Shown: positions 45,501 to 55,812 of the stretch, piece after piece | Layout of the letters: the number at the start of each line of letters is the position of its first letter | Position numbering within the stretch: the first letter of the stretch is position 1 | From: Bolinopsis microptera | Lineage: Eukaryota > Ctenophora > Tentaculata > Lobata > Bolinopsidae | Direction: 5' to 3' | DNA: 64,000 nucleotides | NCBI RefSeq assembly: GCF_026151205.1 | Contig: NC_087078.1 | Span: 13,561,118 to 13,625,117, forward strand | Program-made: the position numbers and the translations under genes | Notes under the pieces: generated by a model | What the model was told of the DNA's origin: nothing | Databases searched by the model: none | The model's input: the letters and a program-made list of their open reading frames with translations, nothing else

Positions 45501-47922
45501 TTGTAAACATGAAATGCGAAATCGCAAATTTCAGTGTATAAAAAGAGAAATGCTAGCTGAAATGAGAAATTTCAGTGTATAAAAAGAGAAATGCTAGCTG
45601 AAATGAGAAATTTCAGTGTATAAAAAGAGAAATGCTAGCTGAAATGTGAAATTTCAGTGTATAAAAAGAGAAATTCTAGCTGAAATGAGAAATTTCAGTG
45701 TATAAAAAGAGAAATGCTAGCTGAAATGTGAAATTTCAGTGTATAAAAAGAGAAATACTAGCTGAAGCTAACATCTCACTTTTCAGTGTAAAAGAGAAGG
45801 GCTAGCTAAAGCTTTGACAGATATGAAAGATGAACAATGCAACGTACAAGGTCGGCTGAGAGTCAGCAAGGTTAGAATTAAAATATCATTATTATTTCTC
45901 CTCTCCTTATAAAACGTTTGGGAATACAGTTCTTAAGGATTGTAATTTTGGCACACATATTGTCCATTTCTTTCCTCCTCATTTGACACCAAAAATGTCT
46001 CGTTTTCTATTTAAGTTAACTGATAATTGATCACGTGAATATTGATATCTAGGTGTCAGGTAATTTCCACATATCCCCGGGGAAGAGCTTTCAACAGAGC
46101 CACGCTCACGTGCACGACTTAAAGCTCCTCCAGCAGTTCCCACTAAATCTTACTCACACAATTAACAGGTCACTAATTACATTTTTCTTAATTGCTTCTT
46201 CATTTACTACATTCTTTTAAGCTCCTACTGATTATACAGCGGTAATAAAATGATAATCCCAATAAAACACTATATAATCAAGGATCGACCGATGGCAGGA
46301 TTTGCGACCGAGGCCGAGGAAATTTTGCTTTGATAAAACCGAGGCCGAGGCAAACCGAGGAATTGTCCTCCTGATCGAGGCCGAGGCCGAGGAAAAATCG
46401 CTATTCCTCGGTAAAACCGAGGCCGAGGACTCGGTCGACCCTTAAAATCTTCAAAATTTCGCCGAGGCCGAGGAATAGCAACTTAATTTTTAAACGAGGC
46501 CGATGCAAACCGAGGAATTGTCCTCCTGGCCGAGGCCGAGGACTCGGTCGACCCTTGTAATTGTATATAATAATATAAATAGAATGTTCCGTTGTGAGCT
46601 AAATTTTTGTAATTTTGTTGCAGAACTCGCTGGAATCCCAACTATTTGCACTGAAAATAACTGTTTGTTTCAGTTTATCGTTTGGAGAATTTGTTCCAAC
46701 GCAGACTAACCCTCTAGATAACCACACATTTGTTGCTGCTGAACTTAATGCTATGAGACAGTACTACGTTCAAATTGTACCTATGAGGTTTGTGGAAATA
46801 AAAGTACTGTTCATCCAATATTGTTCCTTTTTCCATAGTGAACATTCCCAGTGGTCTAGGAATGTAATATAATTCAATAATGGTCGTAAATATATCATCC
46901 CTTGTATCAATAACAAATCATATTATTACCAGATATCAGAAGATAAATGAGGAAATAGTGTTGAGTAATCAGTATTCTGTGACTCACCACCATAAAGCAA
47001 TAGATCTAAATAAAGCTGCAAGGGGGGAACAGAGTGGCTTACCAGGTAAAGTAATTATTAAATAAATATTAGTAAATATAGGACCTTAAGGATTTATAGT
47101 TTTTGTTGTAAGTGATTTCTCCCTGAGTGTTTTCTAATGCAAACTGCATTTCATATTTTTAGACAAAAGCTGTGGCCTTTGACGTAACTTTTGATTCTTC
47201 TCCTCATTAGCCCATATAAGTCAAAGAATAGAGTATTATACTCCAGTTTTGTTTTGAAACAAGTCTATAACTCGTTCCAGGAATGTTTGTGACCTATGAC
47301 ATATCTCCTTTAATGGTAGAAGTAATCGAGCACAGAAGATCCTTCACTCATTTTCTGACCGGAGTTTGTGCCATAGTTGGGGGTGTCTTTACTGGTAAGT
47401 GAGCAGCTATTTCCATTTTTAGTTATCCTTACTTGTATCACACGTGCCATCGTGTGCCATGCCCACGTCTCTTAAGAAATGTTTTCTTTATATGCAAGGA
47501 GCAAAGAGTGTAATGTATGCAAAGGGGTGCGCGCGTTGTCAGCAGTTAATAGCGCGCATTCACTCAGCTCGATCGATCTAAATACTACATAGCATTTTTA
47601 CTGACACGTTATTTACATCGAAATGAGTGCAACCTAATTATGGTAATCTTTCTTCGCTGATCTTATGAGTGGGTCGATCATATATTTTGATGATAGTTGG
47701 TGACGAAATGAGAATCTCCACTCATTATTTCAAAACAAATTAGTTGTCGACGTTTCGGCGACATGCCTATGTCATGGACAGGACGTTACAATAACAAATA
47801 ACTTACAACCTAATTATATCTAATATCTACTTTTTCTTTCAGTTGCTGGCATAATCGACTCATTTGTCTATAATTCCTATCGGGCATTCCAGAAGAAGTT
47901 GGAGTTGGGGAAAGTTAACTAG
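40978..47922 (+). CDS. ERGIC3: ERGIC3 (ER-Golgi intermediate compartment protein 3), complete, 11 exons, 390 aa
   Basis: Exons 40978-41089, 41658-41728, 42030-42117, 42299-42458, 43988-44108, 45787-45870, 46053-46168, 46674-46787, 46933-47045, 47281-47394 and 47843-47922 total 1173 nt with phases closing at every junction. Diagnostic segments: LLGSLKRFDAYPKTMEDFRI and KTCGGAT at the N-terminus, first membrane helix TIISGAIMIALFVAELQFF, ISVDAMDVSGGQQVDVDHD, RCESCYGAE with KCCNTC, SGNFHISPGKSFQQSHAHVH, the second helix region FLTGVCAIVGGVFTVAG and C-terminus FQKKLELGKVN. Known relatives are about 383 aa. The protein cycles between ER and cis-Golgi and acts in early secretory cargo traffic. The intron 44109-45786 carries splice-site-derived arrays at both ends. 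Confidence 0.95.
41090..41657 (+). other. ERGIC3 intron 1
   Basis: Repeats of the palindrome-containing block cactatatagtgacaa at 41105-41220 start near the donor. A GC-richer stretch, 41240-41540, has open frames of 80-115 codons with no recognisable family. Confidence 0.6.
42459..43987 (+). other. ERGIC3 intron 4 with a poly-C run
   Basis: A pure C tract of about 37 bases lies at 42532-42568. (TA)n palindrome at 43630-43665. Otherwise nothing recognised. Confidence 0.7.
44109..44165 (+). repeat. Heptamer array starting at an ERGIC3 5' splice site
   Basis: After the exon end GAACAG (44108) the intron reads gtactg then seven copies of gttactg, each offering a GT in the context ctg|gttact. 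Confidence 0.95.
44583..44735. mobile_element. 153-bp hAT-type MITE with exact 8-bp target duplication
   Basis: Termini CAGGGACAAAAGGA and ...TCCTTTTGTCCCTG; flanks TTGGTGTA at 44575-44582 and 44736-44743 are identical. A decayed relative is at about 5903-5965. In ERGIC3 intron 5. Confidence 0.93.
44841..44990 (+). mobile_element. Solo terminal fragment of the 35366 transposon family
   Basis: Starts TA|CAGGGTGGCCCAGGAAACAC and follows the first 150 bp of the 35366 element with about a dozen differences, then breaks off near gttaatagcatg. Confidence 0.88.
45517..45786 (+). repeat. 41-bp array, six copies of the acceptor and start of ERGIC3 exon 6
   Basis: Each unit has atttcag|tgtataaaaagagaaatg followed by ctagctgaaatgag. 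The real junction is ttttcag|TGTAAAAGAGAAGGG followed by CTAGCTAAAGCTTTG (exon from 45787). The copies differ from the exon by a few bases, including an in-frame ATA insertion after TGT. Use of any copy leads to an in-frame stop (TAA in the next unit, or TAG for the sixth copy). Confidence 0.93.
46280..46555. mobile_element. About 276-bp MITE made of CCGAGGCCGAGG repeats
   Basis: The ends AAGGATCGACCGA and ...TCGGTCGACCCTT are inverted. The body is a series of gaccgaggccgaggaa motifs and two copies of gcaaaccgaggaattgtcct. In ERGIC3 intron 7. Target duplication is not clear. Confidence 0.7.
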
Positions 47923-48356
47923 ATTTCGTTCGGGATAATGAATCAAGATCTGATCTAGCTTCCCATATAGATAATATTGACGAAATTTGTATATTTTGGA
48001 GAATTTTAAATTAAGTTAGTTCGATCAGGAATATTTTTATCAGATTTTAGGTTGACTGAAGTTGTGCCATCGGTGAGATTTTATTGTGGTTCGGGTTACA
48101 ATAGCATAAATTATTATCAGTTTTGAAAGTCCGCTAAACTAAAGTTTTGTTTGGATGTTACTTTGAGCTATTTCTTTTCTTGATTAGTTAGTTAATATTG
48201 TGTCAACCTATTTAAGTTTTTTAAGTGTTCACTTTCGGCAGTTTTTGACGATTATTCAGTATTGAAGTTTGATTTCATGTCATTTCACAATACTTGGTTG
48301 TTTTACGGCTTTAAGAGTAAGACAGCCCAATTAGTATTTGGTTAGACCTGTGAGAG
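47923..48356 (+). other. ERGIC3 3' flank
   Basis: Presumed 3' UTR and downstream sequence up to the satellite. No clear polyadenylation signal chosen. Confidence 0.4.
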
Positions 48357-48524
48357 GATTATCTTAAAATTTATTCCGCTTTTAGTTTTATTCCCACTCT
48401 CGATTCCTTGCTAGCAGTCCGGTTAATTTAGTACCTTTAGTGGGTCTCATTTAATCATTAGCTCTAATTAAAGAACCTCTCACCCTCTCAGATTTTCACC
48501 GCTCCGTTCATTTGTATAGCTTTA

Positions 48525-49377
48525 GTTTTATTATGCTTACAGCAAGCAAGACTTACAGCAAGCAAGACTTCAGAGATGCTGTTCATCTCCGGTATGGTTG
48601 GGACATCCCTAACACCCCAAGATTCTGCGATTGTGGAGCCAAGAATGATCACAATCATATCCTCAACTGTAAGAGAGGGGGGTATGTGAACTACCGTCAT
48701 AACAACGTGAGAGACTCCGTTGCTGAATACCTTAGGCTGGTGACCAAGGATGTGAGGATTGAGCCCCTTTTAACACCTATAGAATCGGCCAACTTCCAAC
48801 AAAAGGGCAACAATGCTGATAAGGCTAGGCTTGATATATCAGCAAGAGGAGTGTGGAGCACATTTGAGAGGACTTTCTTTGATGTGCGCATTTTCAATCC
48901 TAAATCGCCTACATATCAAGGAAAGACCATGCCACAGCTCTACACTCTGCACGAGAATGAGAAAAAGAACCAGTACATGAACCGAGTGCTACAATTGGAG
49001 AAAGGGTCATTCGTCCCCCTTGTATTTACCACTACAGGAGGAATGGCACCGGAGGCCAAGCGTTTCATAAGGAGACTTGCTGTGTTGATAGCCACCAAAA
49101 CAAAGGAGGACTACAGCCAGGTGATGTGTAACATCAGGACACGCCTGAGCATGGATATAATGAGGAGTGTGCTAGTAGCAGTTAGAGGTGTACGTGGAAA
49201 GGCAAAGAAGGCATGGACTGCCCCTATATCCAATGTCTCCTTCAACCTGATACCTGAGGAGAAGAGCTACGAGGGATAGATGATATCTATTGCTCAGGAT
49301 TTACGATTGTGCTCTGCCAATTGCATCACTTGATTTAATTTATTGTATATATACTGTTTGACATTTCTAATTCAAAA
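48525..49377 (+). mobile_element. 5'-truncated retrotransposon piece with exact 11-bp target duplication
   Basis: GTATAGCTTTA at 48514-48524 and 49378-49388 flanks the insert. In uninterrupted satellite copies this word occurs once. The insert ends in ...aattcaaaa, so it has little or no poly-A. It contains one open frame, consistent with target-primed insertion of the 3' end of a longer element. Confidence 0.9.
48533..49279 (+). CDS. C-terminal nuclease-like domain of a retrotransposon protein, 248 aa, open
   Basis: ATG at 48533 is the first inside the insert (the frame is also open into the satellite from 48512). A zinc-knuckle-like C-x-C-x7-H-x3-C lies in FCDCGAKNDHNHILNC, then RHNNVRD, an EPLLTP segment, ARLDISARGVW and FFDVRIFNP. 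This order (knuckle, RHN, then Asp...Asp-x-Arg/Val) resembles the restriction-like endonuclease tail of R2/NeSL-type LINEs and the related tails found in many cnidarian multicopy proteins. The later GSFVPLVFTTTGGMAPEAK and basic C-terminus are conserved in the latter group. The rest of the polyprotein, including any RT, is absent here. Confidence 0.65.
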   Translation: MLTASKTYSKQDFRDAVHLRYGWDIPNTPRFCDCGAKNDHNHILNCKRGGYVNYRHNNVRDSVAEYLRLVTKDVRIEPLLTPIESANFQQKGNNADKARLDISARGVWSTFERTFFDVRIFNPKSPTYQGKTMPQLYTLHENEKKNQYMNRVLQLEKGSFVPLVFTTTGGMAPEAKRFIRRLAVLIATKTKEDYSQVMCNIRTRLSMDIMRSVLVAVRGVRGKAKKAWTAPISNVSFNLIPEEKSYEG

Positions 49378-50460
49378 GTATAGCTTTATTATTTTTATCT
49401 TTTTACTACACTTACTAACACGTGCACATTACAAAGGAGCAATAGTTTGCGGAGGCATTCTAGAACGGTATATATTTTAGCTTTCAGTTTCTGTTTCATT
49501 ATCTTAAAATTTATTCCGCTTTTAGTTTTATTCCCACTCTCGATTCCTTGCTAGCAGTCCGGTTAATTTAGTACCTTTAGTGGGTCTCATTTAATCATTA
49601 GCTCTAATTAAAGAACCTCTCACCCTCTCAGATTTTCACCGCTCCGTTCATTTGTATAGCTTTATTATTTTTATCTTTTTACTACACTTACTAACACGTG
49701 CACATTACAAAGGAGCAATAGTTTGCGGAGGCATTCTAGAACGGTATATATTTTAGCTTTCAGTTTCTGTTTCATTATCTTAAAATTTATTCCGCTTTTA
49801 GTTTTATTCCCACTCTCGATTCCTTGCTAGCAGTCCGGTTAATTTAGTACCTTTAGTGGGTCTCATTTAATCATTAGCTCTAATTAAAGAACCTCTCACC
49901 CTCTCAGATTTTCACCGCTCCGTTCATTTGTATAGCTTTATTATTTTTATCTTTTTACTACACTTACTAACACGTGCACATTACAAAGGAGCAATAGTTT
50001 GCGGAGGCATTCTAGAACGGTATATATTTTAGCTTTCAGTTTCTGTTTCATTATCTTAAAATTTATTCCGCTTTTAGTTTTATTCCCACTCTCGATTCCT
50101 TGCTAGCAGTCCGGTTAATTTAGTACCTTTAGTGGGTCTCATTTAATCATTAGCTCTAATTAAAGAACCTCTCACCCTCTCAGATTTTCACCGCTCCGTT
50201 CATTTGTATAGCTTTATTATTTTTATCTTTTTACTACACTTACTAACACGTGCACATTACAAAGGAGCAATAGTTTGCGGAGGCATTCTAGAACGGTATA
50301 TATTTTAGCTTTCAGTTTCTGTTTCATTATCTTAAAATTTATTCCGCTTTTAGTTTTATTCCCACTCTCGATTCCTTGCTAGCAGTCCGGTTAATTTAGT
50401 ACCTTTAGTGGGTCTCATTTAATCATTAGCTCTAATTAAAGAACCTCTCACCCTCTCAGA

Positions 50461-52493
50461 AAACTCCGTTTGGAGATATTCCTTATTACGCTCTAAGTTA
50501 TTAATTTTCCTTGTGTTTGAATCCTTTCACTTTTTAACTGTTTTTAGTCTTTGTTATTTTCGGCCGATTTCTGCACTTTTACACTGGGTCATCATTCATA
50601 ATTTCTGGGATTGAGACGACTTATATGAGCATTTAAGGAAGAGTTTGCTTGTCTGACTTACTTCATTAGACACTTCTGGTCAAGAACTGAACAAGAACCA
50701 CATTCGAAGACTGGAACATCTGAATGACTCTGCAACCCAGGAATCAACTACTCAGTTATTATCGCTCAATAATCGGTTTGGTATCGACGTTACATACTTT
50801 ATTATTATTTTTTTTAAAAGCTGATTTTAGAAACCAGGGAATTAAAGTTACTGTCCCAAGGCTAACATTAAATCGCTGATTTTATTTATATATATCACTT
50901 TTTTTGTTCTTTCTTTTCCTTCAAAACATTCCAGTACATTGTGCAGAAAGTTGGAGATGAAGCCGTAGTACGTACATGTAGCATTGCACTGGATTGAACT
51001 TGCAGAGTGTGGTTTTTTCCAGTCTGCGCCGTGTGCTTATACAAATATACGCGGCGCAGATAGACTGGAGGAGATTGCACTGTGTAGGCTCTGGTGTAAT
51101 GTGATATGTATGTACTACGGCTTTACAAATTTTGGAAGCATGTAGGGATATATTTCTGATACCAATCGTATATACTAAAAATACTCTAGCACAATTGTAA
51201 CTGCAGTTTTACAGAACTCTAAATGCTTAATGAACACTCTTGCAGGTACCACCCGTATTCACACTCAGACCTGAGTTTAGTCATTTTCCAATACGAGATT
51301 GGGGACGGGTTCTATAAACAAACAAACAAACAAACAGACCTGTGAGAGTGCGCATCAGATGAAAAGAAGGGCCAAAGTCACGAGTCCAACGTTCAATTTT
51401 TTCTCCCTGTCCAACCAACTTCGTTCTTGATGAGGAAAACTAACAGCCAGGATGAAAGTGAGCGACACTACGTTGCGGGTGTACGTGCGTGAGTCAAATA
51501 TACTTTCGCCACAAAATGCCCCGAATTTAAAGAACAAAATGGTTAGTGACTCTACTGCGCGGCTCGAGGACTCTGCTGCGCATTGTGCAGCATAAATTTA
51601 GTTCCTGTTTACACTAGAGTGGCGATTTCCAGCGCCTGACATCACGAGCTGACGAGCCGTCAAAATAAAACGTGGAATATCAATTAGAGTAATCAAAAGC
51701 TAAATATCACGGGTCTAAGTTTACAAAATCATACTTACAAAACATCGGCCGCAAAAATATGTCTTTTTCGTGGGATCGAAAAGTTTTTACAGCGTACAAA
51801 ACACTTTTAATGTTTAAATTGCATTCTTCTTCACATTCCATATAGGCAAATTAAAATAACCATACGATCACATTTAGTAAGCACCTTGACAAAAATATTA
51901 AAAACTATCATGTGTATAATATAACACAGCACGAACGACGTTTACACATTCATAATGCAAAAAACATTAAAAACATAATTATTATTCATTATTCATTAAT
52001 ATAATATGCAAAGTTATGCGTCATCCCTGTCCCTTATTAAGATATTAAGATAATTGCTGCATGATATTAAAAAGACTGACAACTAATCTTGCTGCTCTAC
52101 TACGATGGTTAACTACATTTATATATTGGATTGCACATATAATATATATCTTGAGTTGTATTATTATAACACTTCAAATGTACAAAGACTTGGTGCATTT
52201 ATTGTAGCGTTAGTGTTATGTATCGCATATCTTGGTGATACAATGTAAGATGTACTGCAAAAGGTGTATAATATTATCAGCTCCGTTATCAATGCTTATA
52301 TTGCGACAAACTTTTCTGAACAAACACAATTTTAATTTGAGTATTTATAATCGCATTAAATGATAACATACTATTTATATGTTTACTAGCGTGTATTTCG
52401 TGTACAAAAACAAAACGGTAATATATGTGAAGACTATTCCTTATTGCACCAACTGGAGTTTGAAAGTTATCAAACACAATGACAGTTTATTAT
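50461..52493. other. Convergent intergenic region between ERGIC3 and ARP2
   Basis: Holds a foldback element (50957-51124) and a (CAAA)n run at 51317-51337; the rest is AT-rich and unrecognised. Short frames, for example 51355-51537 on the minus strand, have no support. Confidence 0.5.
50957..51124. mobile_element. About 165-bp foldback MITE
   Basis: AAGCCGTAGTACGTACAT at the left is matched by ATGTATGTACTACGGCTT at the right. The centre pairs ccagtctgcgccg with cggcgcagatagactgg. Nearly the whole element can fold. Confidence 0.85.
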
Positions 52494-55400
52494 TTACGAA
52501 ATCCCGATCTTTTCTAGCACCCGAAGGCCTTGCTCATCGTACTCAGCCTTGGTCATCCAGAAGGAATCGTTGTTTTTCATGATGTCAGCAAGCACACTAC
52601 CACCATCGAACACTAGATGCTTTCTTCGGGGCGGATCTTCTATCCTAATTTTAAATTTCTGAAAACATAGGGTGGATTAGTTTTAACGGGTACAAACTTC
52701 TGTGTTTTAGACTTATGATGCCACCAATGAAACAGACTGCCCTAGCCCTACAACTTACACTCAATCTATTAGTATCTCCCTTCAGTACCCTCTCCAAGTA
52801 CAGCTGCTTGATCTCCCTCTCCAGTCTTGAGGGTAGTCCAGGGTACATAGTGCTGCCACCAGATAACACGATGTGCTTGTACAACGATGATCTTGTGTCA
52901 ACATCCGCCGACTAAAATTAAGTGTTTTAGTTGCAAGTCTGTTGTGGCCCCCAACGATTGTTAAGCTCATGCTGTGAAGACTTAAGTGGTTACTTTTAAA
53001 AGTATTGAGTAACAGTATTATATTATGAATTTATGAAAGTGTGTGTGTGCAGATTAAATTTCAGTTGAATCACACAGAAGTGCCGGTTCATTTTTAATGT
53101 TATCGTCAGAGCAGTTGACCGTGTTATAGTGTTATACGAGGTAATTCTAGATGGTTACATTCACTGTAACCAAATATAAAGTAAATAACCTAATTACTAA
53201 TCTAACGTAATTATCAAACAATAGTTCCAATACCAGAGCGTCAAACTAGCAGGTTAATTAGTAGCCGTGTTGGGGACTGTGAGCCTAGAACAATACATAG
53301 TATTACAGGTTACCCCCTACAAATCTAATATCAAAACTAATTTATATACACTACAACTAAAGGGCCCAGTATATATCTCGATACTGGTGGGGAGGTGAAC
53401 CATATTACTTTCAACACGTGACTGAGATTATGAGCTTTGATTGGTAAATGCTGGAAGCTGATTGGTTAAACACTATCACGTGTCAGAAAGCCCACTATAC
53501 ACATTACCTGGATGGTATTGAAGAGCAACTCCGCAACCCCATTCTCGTCACGTCCCAGGAGATGAGGCTGGAACATGGCCTCTGGAGCACTAAACCTCTC
53601 TGCTCCCAGCTTTATGATGCGACCGTCAGGTAGTGTGTACGATTCCACGTTAAAAGTAGTGTCGTTAGCGAGCATTTCCTCTTGTTTGATGTCGTACGCG
53701 ACAAAACAGAGCTTCTCTTTGATTTCACGAACTGTGTCGAAATCAGCAGTGTGGTTGAAGGCGTAGCCTCGTAATAACAGCAACTGTAAGTCAAGGGGTA
53801 GATTTACATTTAGCTGAAGACGATTTACACATGTATTTTGAAAGCTCCTGCTAAAACAAATTTTTCGTATCACTTATATGTTTTAAATAATCTCCCTCCA
53901 GGGCAGATTTACAGCTTACTACCAGCTCACTAAGATAGACAATACAATTTGAACATTGAGAACTTAAAAATATATAGAATTTGCTCGCACCTTGATGAGG
54001 TAGCGGGTAATATCCCGTCCTGCAATATCCAGTCTGCGCGTGAGATGAGCGAGTGCGAACCCGTCATAAACCGGACAAATGTGAGTCACACCGTCACCAG
54101 AATCCACCACTACTCCGGTGAGCAGACCTGCACGTGACACACGTTAGTAACACGTGACAACAGAGAAACTTGACGTCACATTGTGTGGTGTGACGTCACA
54201 CTTTCCCTAATTTCACAATTCACATACTTTCATTACATTTTAATGGTGACATTGTTATCCGTTGTAACAATGAATGAGATCGACACGCACAAAATGGAGA
54301 ACAGTAAGATTTAAATTTATACATTCATCTAAATTATGCATTCATTTCCGCAGTGTAGATGAAACACTCGATGGTATGTGCTAATATTGACATATCAACA
54401 CTACAAGCACACAACTTTTGTCAGCTCATGTTTTGTACATGATACGCACAATCGAGTAAGTGCTATTTAGAATACAAATATACAAGATGTCCAGTAAGTT
54501 GTATCATTTAAACCAGCTGGCGCCTGGAGAGTATGTTTAATCTTAATAACATTCAAATTATAGCATAAAACGGTGTATTATGTACTTAATTTGGCAGAGC
54601 GAATAAACATAAGCCATGAAATTAAGGAAGAAAATAAAGTTACCTTGGGCGTACAAGGTAAGAACAGCCTGAATAGAAATGTATACTCCTTTAAATCCGT
54701 ACTCTTCAAACATAATCTGCAATGGTTATAAGAGTTAAACACTGTAGCAATATGTTAGTAACATGTGCGAGTCTACATTATCGAGATATTCAACTGGGAA
54801 TTCCTTTTAGTTTAACAACAGAAACGGGAAACCAAAGAAATACGGAATGTGATACGGATTGTGTATTATGTAGTGATGTAAGCGGATACTCTTTATTAAA
54901 TAAATAATACGGAGTATGTATTCCTTATAGACATAATTTACACATCGCAGCAAAAATATTTTAATAGACTATAATAATGTTGATTAGTTATGCATTAATT
55001 TGTAATGTATGAACAAATTTAAATGAATCTCATAGTTATGCTTCAAAATAAAGCACATCAGTTTAATATCTTAATATTCTTACCTCGATCATTTTCTCTC
55101 TATTAGTTTTAGGATTAAGAGGAGGCTCAGTCAACAGAACTTTACATTTGGTCGGATCAAGTCCCATTTTGTCATGGAATGTGTAATTCCACAAGTGCCG
55201 CATGTCGTCCCAGGAACGCACAACTCCATTCTCCATTGGGTAATTTATCTCCAACATTTGTCTACATAAAGCAGCTTCTTCACCTATCATCAAATCCTGA
55301 GATGGTATGTGTTTTTAATATTTGACAGTTAAAGGTGTAACTCAGAAGTATAATTCGGTGGCAGTCCAGGCGTAGAAACTTGTGCTAGTCATTAGAGATA

Positions 55401-55812
55401 TGAGAGATTTTTTATACATGAATATAAATCTTCACTGTAAACAACTGAAGCATGATAACAGAGAACTATCATAATTCATCGAATATGAATTAAGAACTAA
55501 GCCAAACCTTCACTTCAATGTCACCGACTTTAGCTTGAGATCTAATAATGGGACGACCCACCATCGCAGGAAACACATGCTCCGGGAAATTCTTCCCTGC
55601 ATGTCCACACTTCACGTACTGGAAGTGATTTTTAAGTTACAATTCATGTTCATTATAATTTATCCAAAAAAATTGGAGAGATGTTCCCCTTTAAAAAGAA
55701 ACAGACATATATACAGAATAACATGCAGAATAACAAACCGAATTACTAACATATAGAAACTCACCCCTGTGCCATTGTCAGAGACAATGACGTGATTCCC
55801 GTCATCGTCCAT
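52494..55812 (-). CDS. ACTR2: Actin-related protein 2 (Arp2/3 complex), complete, 8 exons, 391 aa
   Basis: Minus-strand exons 55812-55765, 55618-55508, 55296-55084, 54716-54644, 54127-53991, 53783-53508, 52911-52759 and 52658-52494 total 1176 nt in frame. Segments: [16 protein letters not shown] (nucleotide loop) and [76 protein letters not shown] (second phosphate loop), [52 protein letters not shown] and the C-terminus [18 protein letters not shown]. Human ARP2 is 394 aa. It forms the first subunit of the branched actin filament with ARP3. No defects seen. Confidence 0.97.
53385..53485. repeat. Second copy of the 18683 dispersed repeat, in an ARP2 intron
   Basis: Shares ctggtggggaggtgaacc and the gctgattggttaaacactatcacg block with 18683-18785. 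Confidence 0.7.
54170..54204. repeat. Paired TGACGTCA palindromes in an ARP2 intron
   Basis: ttgacgtcacattgtgtggt followed by gtgacgtcac: two copies of the CRE-like octamer 20 bp apart, themselves in an inverted arrangement. Could be a regulatory site or a small hairpin; no other support. Confidence 0.4.

Larger units (their letters stand above)
48357..50460 (+). repeat. 276-bp satellite, five copies, interrupted by one insertion
   Basis: The block atcttaaaatttattccgct occurs at 48361, 49501, 49777, 50053 and 50329. The last three gaps are exactly 276. The first gap is 1140, that is 276 plus 864 (an 853-bp insert plus an 11-bp target duplication). Copies are nearly identical. The array ends abruptly at accctctcag. 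Confidence 0.97.

Noticed and set aside
47640..47810. Possible Penelope-like element end or hammerhead ribozyme around gtcgacgtttcggcgacatg
   Set aside because: The cgtttcg/cgaaacg core is suggestive, but no complete ribozyme core with the ctgatga segment was found by eye; too short to call without a structure search.
48357..50460. Long terminal repeats around the 48533 ORF
   Set aside because: The flanking repeats are a 276-bp head-to-tail satellite; spacing shows the ORF segment was inserted into it with an 11-bp target duplication.
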